A stretch of 58,444 nt of DNA from Marmoricola sp. (lineage in GTDB: Bacteria; Actinomycetota; Actinomycetes; Propionibacteriales; Nocardioidaceae). The position numbers were made by a program, and so were the translations under genes. The DNA lies in the NCBI RefSeq assembly GCF_025965085.1, contig NZ_JAOPXP010000115.1, forward strand, positions 1-58,444, read 5' to 3'. Shown piece after piece: positions 42,286 through 52,118 of the stretch. Below the pieces are notes generated by a model. The model saw nothing but the letters and a program-made list of their open reading frames with translations, searched no databases and was not told where the DNA came from. How positions within the stretch are numbered: the first letter of the stretch is position 1; each line of letters opens with the position of its first letter.

Positions 42286-44103
42286 TCACTCCAGGAGGGC
42301 GACGGCCTCGAGCCACTCGAGCTCGAGCTCGGCCTTCTGGTCCGCGAGCTCCTGCGCCTCGGCGGAGAGCGCGGCGAGCCTCCCGGAGTCCGAGGCGCCG
42401 GCTGACATCTCCTCGGTCAACGCGGCCTCACGCGCGTTGATGCGTGCCAGCTGCTTGTCGAGACGGGCCACCGTCTTGCGGGCGGCGCGTTCCTCGGCGC
42501 CGCCGACCTTGGCCTTCGCCGGGTTCCCCTGATCGGATGCGGCTGCCTGTCCCACGGCCCCCGCGGGCGGCGGCTTCGCGGAGATGTTGGTCGCCTCGCC
42601 ACGCTTGCGCGCCGCGAGGTACTGGTCCACCCCGTTGGGCAGCATCGAGATCTGCCCGTCCCCCATCAGCGCCCAGACGGAGTCCGTGACGCGCTCCAGG
42701 AAGTAGCGGTCGTGGGAGACCACCACAAGCGTTCCCGGCCAGCCGTCGAGGAAGTCCTCGACCACGTTGAGGGTGTCGATGTCGAGGTCGTTGGTGGGTT
42801 CGTCGAGCAGCAGCACGTTGGGCTCCCCGAGCAGCAGCTTGAGCAGCTGGAAGCGGCGGCGCTCGCCACCGGAGAGGTCACCGATGCGAGCCGTCAGCTT
42901 GTCGCCGGTGAAGCCGAAGCGCTCCAGCATCGAGCTGGCCGAGATGTCTTGACCCGTCGCCGTGCGGGTCACCCGCCGGATGTCCTCGATGCTCGGGAGC
43001 ACCCGCGCATCGGGGTCCTCCGGCGGGACCTGCTGGGTGAGGTGCGCCAGCGAGATCGTGCGCCCGTGCTTGACCTTGCCGGCGTCCGGTTCGAGAGTTC
43101 CGCCCACGAGCTGCAGCACCGAGCTCTTCCCGGCGCCGTTGACGCCGACGATCCCGACGCGGTCGCCGGGACCCAGGCGCCAGGTGGCCTCGTGCAGCAG
43201 CCGCTTGTCCCCGCGTGAGAGATCCACGTCCTCGAGGTCGACGACCTGCTTGCCCAGCCTCTGGGTGGCGAAACGCTGCAGCTCGATGCGGTCGCGCGGC
43301 GGCGGCACGTCCTCGATCAGGTCGTTGGCGGCCTCGATGCGGAACTTCGGCTTCGACGTACGCGCGGGTGCCCCGCGACGTAGCCACGCCAGCTCCTTGC
43401 GGATCAGGTTCTGTCGACGCGACTCCGAGGCCGACGCCTGACGCTGGCGCTCGGCCCGGGCCAGCACGAACGCGGCGTACCCACCGTCGTAGGAGTCCAC
43501 GACGCCCGCCCCCTCCGGACCGGGGTGGACCTCCCACGTGCGCTCGCACACCGCGTCCAGGAACCAGCGGTCGTGGGTCACCACCACCAGGGCGGACGTA
43601 CGACGGACCAGGTGCTCGGCCAGCCAGGCGACCGCCTCGACGTCGAGATGGTTGGTCGGCTCGTCGAGGATCAGCAGGTCGACGTCGTCCAGCAGCAGCC
43701 GCGCCAGCGAGCAGCGGCGGCGCTCGCCACCGGAGAGGCCGTGCACCGGCCGGTCGAGGGACACGTCGGCCAGCAGCACCTCGACCACCTCGCGGGTGCG
43801 GCTGTCGCCGGCCCACTCGTGGTCGTCCTTGCCCGCCAGCACCACCTCGCGCACGGTGTGGGTGTCGTCGAGGAGGTCGCGCTGGTCGAGGTAGCCGACG
43901 TGCAGCCCACGGTTGAGCGAGACCCGGCCCGAGTCGGGGGTCTCGCGACCCGCCATCAGGTTCAGCAGGGTGGTCTTGCCGTCACCGTTGCGCCCCACGA
44001 TGCCGATCCGCTCGCCTTCGGCCACGCCGAGGCTGACCTCGTCGAGCAGGATCCGGACGCCGTAGGACTTCGTGACCTTCTCGAGGTTCAACAGGTTCGC
44101 CAT
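42286..44103 (-). CDS. ABC-F family ATPase (Uup/Ettlia-like)
   Basis: 605 aa, two ABC domains without membrane segments. Walker A motifs GRNGDGKTTLLN (near residue 38) and GVNGAGKSSVLQ (near residue 342), signatures LSGGERRRC and LSGGERRRF, Walker B LLILDEPTNHLD and VLLLDEPTNDLD. The C-terminal 80 residues form a charged coiled coil. ABC-F proteins act on the ribosome (translation or antibiotic protection). Start ATG 44103 shares one base with the ispE stop (TAATG), so it is the last gene of the rpfB-ksgA-ispE operon. Confidence 0.92.
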   Translation of the reverse strand: MANLLNLEKVTKSYGVRILLDEVSLGVAEGERIGIVGRNGDGKTTLLNLMAGRETPDSGRVSLNRGLHVGYLDQRDLLDDTHTVREVVLAGKDDHEWAGDSRTREVVEVLLADVSLDRPVHGLSGGERRRCSLARLLLDDVDLLILDEPTNHLDVEAVAWLAEHLVRRTSALVVVTHDRWFLDAVCERTWEVHPGPEGAGVVDSYDGGYAAFVLARAERQRQASASESRRQNLIRKELAWLRRGAPARTSKPKFRIEAANDLIEDVPPPRDRIELQRFATQRLGKQVVDLEDVDLSRGDKRLLHEATWRLGPGDRVGIVGVNGAGKSSVLQLVGGTLEPDAGKVKHGRTISLAHLTQQVPPEDPDARVLPSIEDIRRVTRTATGQDISASSMLERFGFTGDKLTARIGDLSGGERRRFQLLKLLLGEPNVLLLDEPTNDLDIDTLNVVEDFLDGWPGTLVVVSHDRYFLERVTDSVWALMGDGQISMLPNGVDQYLAARKRGEATNISAKPPPAGAVGQAAASDQGNPAKAKVGGAEERAARKTVARLDKQLARINAREAALTEEMSAGASDSGRLAALSAEAQELADQKAELELEWLEAVALLE

Positions 44104-45026
44104 TACGAGTACTCCACCACGTGGGTGCCGGACACCGGACCGAGGGCCACCAGGACCCGTGGGTGGCCGGCGTCGAGCAGCGTCGTGCGGAGCCTGTCGG
44201 CGGACCCGCGGTCGGAGCACAGGAACAGGCAGGTCGGCCCGGAGCCGGAGACGATGCCGCGCAGGGCACCCGCGCGCTCACCGGCCTCGATCAGCTCGCC
44301 GAGCTCGGGCCGGAGGTCGATCGCGACGGGCTGGAGGTCGTTGCGCAGCACTGCGGCGAGCACCCGGTTGTCGGGATCGCCGAGCGCCGCCACGAGGTCG
44401 TCCGGGACGGTCACCTCCTCCGGCGCATCCGGGCAGAGCTCGTCGAAGTGCCGGTAGACCGCCGGGGTGGACAGGCCGGTGCGCGCCGGAACCACCACCC
44501 ACCATCGGGTCCCCTCGTCCGGCGCGGGGGTCACCAGCTCCCCGCGCCCGCCACCCAGGGCGGTGCCGCCGACGAGCGCGAACGGGACGTCGCTGCCCAG
44601 GCGCGCCGCCAGTGCGAGGAGGTCGGCGTCGCTCGTCTGCAGGTCCCAGAGCCGGTCGAGCGCCACCAACGTCGCAGCCGCGTCGGCACTGCCGCCGGCG
44701 AGTCCACCGGCGATCGGGATCGACTTGCGGACGGTGAGCCCGGCCGCCAGACCAACGTCGTGGTGGGCCGCGAGCAGGCGGCCCGCCCGGACCACGATGT
44801 TGTCCTCGCCCGCGGGGAACGCGTCACGGTCGATGTCGTCCTCGCAGACCAGGCTCACCGACCAGGCCGGACCGGTGCTGGCGGTGACGTCGTCGTGGAG
44901 GCTGAGCGTCTGGTAGACGGTGGCCAGGGGGTGGAACCCGTCAGGACGGGGGCGGCCGACGCCGAGGTGGAGGTTGACCTTCGCCGCGGCGCGGACGGTC
45001 ACGGACAGCGTCGTGGACAGTGTCAT
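44103..45026 (-). CDS. ispE: 4-diphosphocytidyl-2-C-methyl-D-erythritol kinase
   Basis: 307-aa GHMP kinase of the MEP isoprenoid pathway. The N terminus [22 protein letters not shown] matches the family, the ATP-binding motif is [20 protein letters not shown] (near residue 108), and the C-terminal GSGPTCLFL motif is present. Overlaps ksgA by ATGA at the 5' end and the ABC-F gene by one base at the 3' end. IspE makes isoprenoid precursors needed for polyprenyl carriers used by the cell-wall polymers of this window. Confidence 0.96.
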   Translation of the reverse strand: MTLSTTLSVTVRAAAKVNLHLGVGRPRPDGFHPLATVYQTLSLHDDVTASTGPAWSVSLVCEDDIDRDAFPAGEDNIVVRAGRLLAAHHDVGLAAGLTVRKSIPIAGGLAGGSADAAATLVALDRLWDLQTSDADLLALAARLGSDVPFALVGGTALGGGRGELVTPAPDEGTRWWVVVPARTGLSTPAVYRHFDELCPDAPEEVTVPDDLVAALGDPDNRVLAAVLRNDLQPVAIDLRPELGELIEAGERAGALRGIVSGSGPTCLFLCSDRGSADRLRTTLLDAGHPRVLVALGPVSGTHVVEYS

Positions 45027-45943
45027 GGCTGGCCCTCCTTCACGGTGGCTCTCTTCTGGGCCCGCTCCTGGGCCCTCTCCTGAGCCAGCGCCTCGGCGAT
45101 GCGCACGAAGTCGGGCAGCCGGAGCTCCTCACCTCGCCTCATCGGACCGATCCCGGCTGTGTCCAGTGCTCGTTCGGACGCCTCCGCGGAGCCGGCCAGC
45201 GCGCGCAGCGACGGGCGTAGCGCCTTGCGCCGGTGCGCGAACGATGCGTCGATGACGGCGAAGACCTCAGCGCGCGTGACGACAGTCGTCGGCGGCTCCC
45301 GGCGGGTCCAGGCGACCAGCCCGGAGTCGACGTTGGGCGCCGGCCAGAACACGTTGCGTCCGACCGACCCGGCTCGGCGTACCTCGGCGAACCAGGCGGC
45401 CTTGACCGACGGGATGCCGTAGACCTTGGACCCGGGCTCTGCGGCCAGCCGGTCCGCGACCTCGGACTGCACCATCACCAGGCCGCGTTCCAGCGAGGGC
45501 AGCAGCTCGAGCAGGTGCAGCAGCACGGGGACCGAGACGTTGTAGGGCAGGTTCGCCACCAGCGCGGTGGGCGGCGGACCGGGGACGGCCGTGACCCGCA
45601 TGGCATCGGCCAGGAGGACCTCGAACCGGTCGGCGTACGCCGGCGCCCGGTCGGCGATCGTGGCCGGGAGCGCCCCCGCGAGGTCCGGATCGATCTCGAT
45701 GGCGACCACCCGGGCCGCCACGTCGAGCAGCGCCAGGGTCAGCGACCCGAGGCCGGGACCGACCTCCAGGACGACGTCGGCCGCCCCGATGCCGGAGTCG
45801 CGCACGATGCGCCGCACGGTGTTCGGGTCGATGACGAAGTTCTGCCCGCGCTGCTTGGTCGGCCTCAGGTCGAGGGCGTCTGCCAGTGAACGCACTTCTG
45901 CCGGACCGAGGAGTCTCGGTCCGGCAGAGGTCGGGTCAGTCAC
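45023..45943 (-). CDS. ksgA: 16S rRNA (adenine1518-N6/adenine1519-N6)-dimethyltransferase
   Basis: 306 aa, also called RsmA. Dimethylates two adenines in helix 45 of 16S rRNA during small-subunit maturation. [18 protein letters not shown] motif [16 protein letters not shown], and the NLPY catalytic motif in [19 protein letters not shown]. Starts at GTG 45943, 23 bases after the rpfB stop; only a weak GAGGC lies just upstream. Codons 6-16 form a 14-bp perfect hairpin in the mRNA. Coupled to ispE. Confidence 0.96.
   Translation of the reverse strand: MTDPTSAGPRLLGPAEVRSLADALDLRPTKQRGQNFVIDPNTVRRIVRDSGIGAADVVLEVGPGLGSLTLALLDVAARVVAIEIDPDLAGALPATIADRAPAYADRFEVLLADAMRVTAVPGPPPTALVANLPYNVSVPVLLHLLELLPSLERGLVMVQSEVADRLAAEPGSKVYGIPSVKAAWFAEVRRAGSVGRNVFWPAPNVDSGLVAWTRREPPTTVVTRAEVFAVIDASFAHRRKALRPSLRALAGSAEASERALDTAGIGPMRRGEELRLPDFVRIAEALAQERAQERAQKRATVKEGQP
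45897..45928 (-). promoter_or_regulatory. 14-bp perfect hairpin inside the first codons of ksgA
   Basis: Arms TCTGCCGGACCGAG (45897-45910) and CTCGGTCCGGCAGA (45915-45928) with a 4-nt loop, bases 16-47 of the ksgA message. No mismatch. It would lie within or next to the initiating ribosome's footprint and could limit ksgA translation, or act as a partial terminator/processing site between rpfB and ksgA. It is coding sequence, so its role is inferred from its length and perfection. Confidence 0.6.
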
Positions 45944-45966
45944 GCCTCGAGGCTAGTTGTCGGGCC

Positions 45967-47222
<1,256 letters not shown>

Positions 47223-48098
47223 TTAGCACATGATGTGGTGGGACTCACTGGCAGGTCCACCCCAGGAACCACCGAAGGCGGCGTCGGTGTTCGCCTCGAT
47301 CGCACGGCACAGGTCGAGCACCTCCATCCTGCGGGTGGCAGCCATCGAGCGCACCGTCAGCGGGACCAGGAAGGAGGCATTCGTCCGTCCCCGGTGCGGC
47401 ACCGGGGTGAGGTACGGCGCGTCGGTCTCGACCAGGATCCGGTCCAGCGGAGTGATCCTCAGCGCCTCCCGGAGTGGGTCGGCGTTCCTGAACGTCACCG
47501 TCCCCGCAAACGACAGGTGGGCACCCCGGTCGAGGCACTCGCGGGCGAAGACGGCGTCGCCGGAGAAGCAGTGCATCACCCAGCGGTCGGGCGCCCCCAC
47601 CTCGTCGAGGAGGCGTACGACGTCCGCGTGCGCGTCGCGGTCGTGGATGACGAGCGTCCTGTCGAGCCGCTTGGCCATCTCGATGTGGGCCCGGAAGGAG
47701 TCGTGCTGCGCCTGCTTTCCCTCGGGACCCGTGCGGAAGTAGTCCAGGCCGGTCTCCCCGACGGCCCGCACCCGTGCGCTGCTCTCGACCAGTCGCTCGA
47801 TCTCGGCCAGCGCCTCCTCGAGCCGCCCCTCGGCCGCGAGCCGCGGCGCCTCGTTGGGGTGCAGCGCCACACCGGCGACCACCTGCGGGTGCGCCTCGGC
47901 CGCCTCCACGGCCCAGCGGGCACCCGGGAGGTCGCAGCCGACCTGGACGATGCGGGTCACCCCGACGGACGCCGCCAGCGCCAGCGCCGCCTCGACCGGC
48001 AGCGCCGCCTCCTCACCCCGGGTGATGTCGAGGTGGCAGTGGTTGTCGACGACCGGGTGGGGCAGCGGCTCCGGCACCTCGGGAAGGTGCCCACTCAC
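47223..48098 (-). CDS. tatD: TatD-family metal-dependent deoxyribonuclease
   Basis: 291-aa TIM-barrel hydrolase. Metal ligands: DNHCHLD (HxH), GETGLDYFR (Glu), VIHDRDAHAD, HCFSGD and ETDAPYLTP. Cytosolic 3'-5' DNase associated with DNA repair. The GTG at 48098 overlaps the rsmI stop as GTGA. The C-terminal tail GGSWGGPASESHHIMC is unconserved and ends 5 bases before the rpfB -35 box. Confidence 0.94.
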   Translation of the reverse strand: MSGHLPEVPEPLPHPVVDNHCHLDITRGEEAALPVEAALALAASVGVTRIVQVGCDLPGARWAVEAAEAHPQVVAGVALHPNEAPRLAAEGRLEEALAEIERLVESSARVRAVGETGLDYFRTGPEGKQAQHDSFRAHIEMAKRLDRTLVIHDRDAHADVVRLLDEVGAPDRWVMHCFSGDAVFARECLDRGAHLSFAGTVTFRNADPLREALRITPLDRILVETDAPYLTPVPHRGRTNASFLVPLTVRSMAATRRMEVLDLCRAIEANTDAAFGGSWGGPASESHHIMC

Positions 48099-48937
48099 GG
48101 ACGGTGCACCGCGTCGTAGACGACTCGCTTGGGCACGCCCGATCGCCGGGCGACGTCGAGGATCGCCTCCTTGCGCGTGGCTCCGCTCCCCTCCTCCTGG
48201 GCGACCAGCGCCGCAAGGGTGGCCGGGTCGGTCACGGGCTCGGGCACGGCCGCACCCTCGAGCACGATGGTCACCTCTCCGCGGACGCCAGCCTCCGCCC
48301 AGGCCACCAGCTCGTCCAGGGGGCCACGGCGTACCTCCTCGTGGGTCTTGGTCAGCTCACGGCAGACCGCCGCCCGGCGGTCCCGCCCGAACACCTCCGC
48401 CATCGAGAGCAGGGTCGCGTGCGTGCGGTGCGGCGCCTCGAAGAAGACCAGGGTGCGCTGCTCCAGCGCGAGGTCGGCCAGCCGTCGGGTCCGCTCCCCC
48501 GGCTTGCGCGGCAGGAACCCCTCGAAGCAGAACCGGTCCACCGGCAGGCCGGAGACGGCCAGGGCGGTGAGGACTGCGGAAGGGCCCGGGATGCTCGTCA
48601 CCGTGACCCCGCGGTCCACCGCCGCCGCGACCAGGCGATAGCCCGGGTCCGACACGCTGGGCATGCCTGCGTCGGTGACGAGCACGACCCGGTCGCCGTT
48701 GAGCAGCGACTCCAGCAGCGAGTCGGTGCGGAGGTGCTCGTTGCCCTCGAAGTAGGAGACCACCCGCCCGGGGATGTCCACACCCAGCTCGGTCGTCAGG
48801 CGCCGCAGGCGTCGGGTGTCCTCGGCAGCCACCACGTCGGCGCCCCGTAGCTCTGCGGCGAGCCTGGGCGAGGCGTCGTCGACACGCCCGATGGGCGTCG
48901 CGGCGAGCACCAGTACGCCTGTCGGCGGTTGCGTCAT
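48095..48937 (-). CDS. rsmI: 16S rRNA (cytidine1402-2'-O)-methyltransferase
   Basis: 280 aa, tetrapyrrole-methylase fold. Family landmarks: VLVLAATPIGRVDDASPR at the N terminus (ATPIGN in most relatives), VVAAEDTRRLRRL, VLVTDAGMPSVSDPGYRLV and SIPGPSAVLTALAVSGLP; FFEAPHRTHATL and the C-terminal helical region follow. Modifies C1402 in the decoding site. I chose ATG 48937; an ATG four codons upstream is equally weak in ribosome-binding sequence. Divergent from pmt and coupled to tatD. No metS lies between rsmI and tatD. Confidence 0.94.
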   Translation of the reverse strand: MTQPPTGVLVLAATPIGRVDDASPRLAAELRGADVVAAEDTRRLRRLTTELGVDIPGRVVSYFEGNEHLRTDSLLESLLNGDRVVLVTDAGMPSVSDPGYRLVAAAVDRGVTVTSIPGPSAVLTALAVSGLPVDRFCFEGFLPRKPGERTRRLADLALEQRTLVFFEAPHRTHATLLSMAEVFGRDRRAAVCRELTKTHEEVRRGPLDELVAWAEAGVRGEVTIVLEGAAVPEPVTDPATLAALVAQEEGSGATRKEAILDVARRSGVPKRVVYDAVHRP

Positions 48938-49014
48938 GGGTCCGATCATCGCAGCCGCCCGGTCCGTCGGGCTCCGGGGCGGCGGTGGCGTCCCAATCGT
49001 TGGAGCCACGGCCG

Positions 49015-49027
49015 TAGCCTTTCGAGC
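49015..49027 (+). promoter_or_regulatory. Putative leaderless promoter -10 of pmt
   Basis: TAGCCT at 49015-49020 places the transcription start at 49027-49028, which is the pmt GTG. No convincing -35 at the normal distance and no Shine-Dalgarno sequence. Confidence 0.3.
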
Positions 49028-50683
49028 GTGAGCATCCCCGCGCGCCTCGAGCGCACCGTCGGACTCTCGCGCACGGCCGACGGGGACGTCGTACCCGCGG
49101 CCGCGACGCGTGCTCGCCTCCGCGCGACCGATCAGGACCCCGTGCTCGCGTGGGTCGCGACGCTGGCCGTGACGGCGCTCGCGACGTTCCTCCGGCTGTG
49201 GGACCTCGGGAAGCCGCGGGCCTTCCTGTTCGACGAGACGTACTACGCCAAGGACGCCTGGTCGCTGATCCACCACGGCTACTCGCTGACCTACGTCAAG
49301 GACGCCAACGCGGAGATCCTCGCCGGCCACACGACGGGCTTGTGGACCGGGACACCCAACATGGTGGTGCACCCCGAGATCGGCAAGTGGATCATCGGCC
49401 TGGGCGAGAGCATCTTCGGGATGACGCCGTTCGGCTGGCGGGTCTCGTCGGCGATCGTCGGAGCGCTGATGGTCATGGTGATGATCCGCCTCGCCCGGCG
49501 GGTCACGCGCTCGACGCTGCTCGGGGTGGTCGCCGGTCTGCTGATGTGCTTCGACGGCCTTCACCTGGTGCTCTCGCGCCTGGCGCTGCTGGACATCTAC
49601 GTCGCGTGCTTCATTCTCTGCGCCGTCAGCTGCATGGTGGCCGACCGCGACTGGGTGCGCACCCGGATGGCCCGGGCCCTGCCGCCCGGATCACGCCTGG
49701 CTCCCGAGTCGTGGGGGCCGCTCATCCTGTGGCGCCCCTGGCGGCTGGCCGCCGGCATCTGCTGGGGGCTGGCCATTGGCACCAAGTGGTCGGCACTGTT
49801 CCCGCTCGCCGCCTTCGGGGTGCTGATGTGGGTCTGGGACGCCGGGGCACGACGCTCGTTCGGCGTACGAGCGGCCCTGTGGAAGTCGGCGGTCGTCGAC
49901 GCCCTGCCGGCCCTCGGCTATGTCGTACTGGTTCCCCTGGTCGTCTACGTCCTGAGCTGGACGGGCTGGCTGCTGCACGCCGAGGTCTACGAGCGCGCAC
50001 TGTCGAAGACGCAGTACGGCCCCTACTGGGGCAACTACCTCAAGAAGGACGCGCACGGCCTCCTCCCCGAGCTGTGGCAGTCACTGCGCTCGCTGTGGCA
50101 CTACCACCACGACGTCTACTCGTTCCACACCGGATTCCTCAACCACAGCACCCACATCTACCAGTCGAACCCGTGGGGCTGGCTGGTGCTGAACCGCCCG
50201 GTGGGGGTCGACGCGCAGCTCAACATCCCGCCGGGACAGCAGGGCTGTGCCGCCGCGGCGGGCTCGACCTGCCTGCGGCAGGTGCTGCTGCTGGGCAACC
50301 CGGTCGTGTGGTGGTTCGGGACGCTCGCGGCGCTGTGGGCCGTGGTCGCGTGGGTGGGCCGGCGCGACTGGCGCTACGGGCTCGTCGTGGTGGGCATCGG
50401 GGTCACCTGGCTGCCGTGGCTGCGGTACGACGACCGGCCGATCTTCAGCTACTACGCGGTGTCGATCCTGCCGTTCGTGGTGCTGGGGTCGACCCTGCTG
50501 ATCGGTGAGCTGCTGGGGCGGGGAGACGCGAGCGCGGGGCGGAGGGCCGCAGGAGTCGCGGTCGCGGGAACCGTGCTGGTGCTGACCGTCATGGCGTTCG
50601 CCTGGTTCTGGCCGATCTGGACCGATCAACTGGTGACCAACCGGGAATGGTTGGCACGCATGTGGTTCAAGCGCTGGATCTGA
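49028..50683 (+). CDS. pmt: Polyprenyl-phosphate-mannose--protein mannosyltransferase
   Basis: 551-aa multispanning membrane enzyme that transfers mannose from polyprenyl-phosphate-mannose to Ser/Thr of Sec-exported proteins. The catalytic DE pair lies in FLFDETYYAKDAWS in the first extracytoplasmic loop (near residue 73); VVHPEIGKWII and FDGLHLVLSRLALLDIY follow, as do a large C-terminal loop (NHSTHIYQSNPWGWLVLNRP) and about ten membrane helices. Start GTG 49028, possibly leaderless. Divergent from rsmI, as in mycobacteria. Likely substrates are the lipoproteins and exoproteins of the cell. Confidence 0.92.
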   Translation: MSIPARLERTVGLSRTADGDVVPAAATRARLRATDQDPVLAWVATLAVTALATFLRLWDLGKPRAFLFDETYYAKDAWSLIHHGYSLTYVKDANAEILAGHTTGLWTGTPNMVVHPEIGKWIIGLGESIFGMTPFGWRVSSAIVGALMVMVMIRLARRVTRSTLLGVVAGLLMCFDGLHLVLSRLALLDIYVACFILCAVSCMVADRDWVRTRMARALPPGSRLAPESWGPLILWRPWRLAAGICWGLAIGTKWSALFPLAAFGVLMWVWDAGARRSFGVRAALWKSAVVDALPALGYVVLVPLVVYVLSWTGWLLHAEVYERALSKTQYGPYWGNYLKKDAHGLLPELWQSLRSLWHYHHDVYSFHTGFLNHSTHIYQSNPWGWLVLNRPVGVDAQLNIPPGQQGCAAAAGSTCLRQVLLLGNPVVWWFGTLAALWAVVAWVGRRDWRYGLVVVGIGVTWLPWLRYDDRPIFSYYAVSILPFVVLGSTLLIGELLGRGDASAGRRAAGVAVAGTVLVLTVMAFAWFWPIWTDQLVTNREWLARMWFKRWI

Positions 50684-50701
50684 GCGCCTGCGTCCGAGAC
50701 G

Positions 50702-50860
50702 TCAGACGCCCGAGCCGACGAAGGGACGGGGGCTGGGCTCCCGGAAGGCCGGACGCTGGACCTTGCGCTCGAGGATGGTCATGCGCGTCACCGCCAAGGC
50801 GATGACGAACATCCCCAGCACGCCGAGCAGCATCACGGATGCCGGTGCGACTGACAACAT
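50702..50860 (-). CDS. 52-residue single-span membrane microprotein
   Basis: ATG 50860 to TGA 50702, 52 codons. GAGGG lies about 5 bases upstream of the ATG. Residues 4-25 form one hydrophobic helix (VMLLGVLGMFVIALAV), followed by a basic stretch (RMTILERKVQRP) and a Pro-rich tail, so probably N-out/C-in. An AT-rich island (50880-50950) upstream may be its promoter. No family recognised; the gene faces pmt tail to tail. Composition, ribosome site and topology support a real gene. Confidence 0.55.
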   Translation of the reverse strand: MLSVAPASVMLLGVLGMFVIALAVTRMTILERKVQRPAFREPSPRPFVGSGV

Positions 50861-51216
50861 GACGTCCCTCTCTGAACCTCGATGCGGACTAGACCGACAA
50901 CATAGCCTAATACCAGCAAAACGGACATAGATGGCTAAATATGATTTCTAGGTGGTAAGGCCCTGCCTGCGGGCTGTGCCCCTGCTCGTGACGATGCCGC
51001 AGCGCCCACGTTCCGACACTAGGCCCCGGACAGGGTCCAGACGGGGAGATGGACGTGAACAACGGGCATCGAGTTGGCTGCCATCAAGCCGCGTCCAGAC
51101 GAGGCCGCCGCGACTTGCGGAGTGTCGACCGGTTGGGCCTCCGCTCCGCGGGAGACGAGTCGTGCGACACTTCTCACCGTTCCGGACGGCTGACCAGCAC
51201 CCTCTGGGGGAGCTCC
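50861..51216. promoter_or_regulatory. Intergenic region with AT-rich island
   Basis: 356 bases. The segment 50880-50950 is far more AT-rich than its surroundings and probably holds the promoter of the microprotein; TAGGCT and TATGTT on the minus strand are possible -10 boxes without a clear -35. From 50960 to 51216 the frame of the next gene is open but reads as unconserved sequence. Nothing else recognised. Confidence 0.3.
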
Positions 51217-51978
51217 TTGACGAGCACAACCGCACACGACCAGCCGTCCACGGCTTCGGTCGGCCTGCGCGCTGCGGGGTGGCTGCTGCACCTCTACACC
51301 GCCAGCGGCACCGTGCTGGCCCTGCTCGCCGTCGTCGCTGCGACCGACGGTGACGAGGTGCGCGCCCTCTGGATCCTCCTCGCGGCGCTGGTGGTCGACG
51401 GCACCGACGGCATGCTGGCCCGCGCGCTCCGGGTCAAGGAGACCATCCCCTACTTCGACGGCGCGCGGCTCGACGACATCGTCGACTACATCACCTACGC
51501 CTTCGTGCCCATGGTGCTGCTGTGGACCGGCGACTTCCTGCCCGCCGGGACCTGGGGATGGGTGCTGGCCTCGATCCCGCTGCTGGCCTCGAGCTACCAG
51601 TTCTGTCGCACGGACGCGAAGACCGACGACCACTTCTTCCTCGGCTTCCCCAGCTACTGGAACGTCGTCGCGTTCTACGTCGTCGTGCTGGGACTGACCC
51701 CTGCGATCACCGCCACCATCCTGCTGGTCTGTGCCGCACTGGTCTTCGTGCCGATCAAGTACGTCTACCCCTCACGCACCAACTCCCTGTGGGCCCTCAA
51801 CCTCAGCCTGGCCGGGCTCTGGCTGGTGCTGTACGCCGTCATCCTCGCGACGATGCCGCACCCGAGCCCGCTGGTGGTCGGCCTGTCCCTGGCCTACGTC
51901 GCCTACTACTTCGTGGTCAGCGTCTGCCTCACCGTGCTCAGTTCACGCCACCGCGCTCGGGGGCCCGCCGGCCCCTGA
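51217..51978 (+). CDS. Phosphatidylcholine synthase-like CDP-alcohol phosphatidyltransferase
   Basis: 253 aa with about eight membrane segments. Carries the variant CDP-alcohol motif of bacterial PC synthase: DGTDGMLARALRV, then FDGARLDDIVDYITYAFVP, with a longer gap between AR and G than in other members. PC synthases condense choline with CDP-diacylglycerol. Other landmarks: FCRTDAKTDDHFFLGFPSYWN. Start chosen at TTG 51217 with GGGGGAG upstream; the open frame to 51049 encodes unconserved sequence. Choline use is inferred from family resemblance. Confidence 0.8.
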   Translation: MTSTTAHDQPSTASVGLRAAGWLLHLYTASGTVLALLAVVAATDGDEVRALWILLAALVVDGTDGMLARALRVKETIPYFDGARLDDIVDYITYAFVPMVLLWTGDFLPAGTWGWVLASIPLLASSYQFCRTDAKTDDHFFLGFPSYWNVVAFYVVVLGLTPAITATILLVCAALVFVPIKYVYPSRTNSLWALNLSLAGLWLVLYAVILATMPHPSPLVVGLSLAYVAYYFVVSVCLTVLSSRHRARGPAGP

Positions 51979-52066
51979 GCCTCCTCCTGATGGCGGCAGC
52001 GCCGGGGCGCCCGTCCGGGACGGATCGCGAGCGGCGCCGGCGTGGGCAGGGTCACGCCTCAGCGAC

Positions 52067-52118
52067 TTTGCACTCTTTCTCAATGAGTGCAAAACTGCAC
52101 TACGTGAGCGAAAGTGCA
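52067..52118 (+). promoter_or_regulatory. Double palindromic TetR operator
   Basis: Perfect 9-bp inverted repeat TTTGCACTC (52067-52075)/GAGTGCAAA (52085-52093), spacer 9, and a second TGCACT (52096-52101)/AGTGCA (52113-52118), spacer 11. Both surround the start of the tetR gene; a TTGCAC -35-like element lies in the first arm. Expected to mediate autorepression of tetR-mmpL. Confidence 0.6.

Noticed and set aside
51049-51216. An N-terminal extension of the PC synthase-like protein from ATG 51049.
   Set aside because: The extra 56 residues are unlike any membrane enzyme N terminus; the TTG at 51217 has a better ribosome site and fits the family length.
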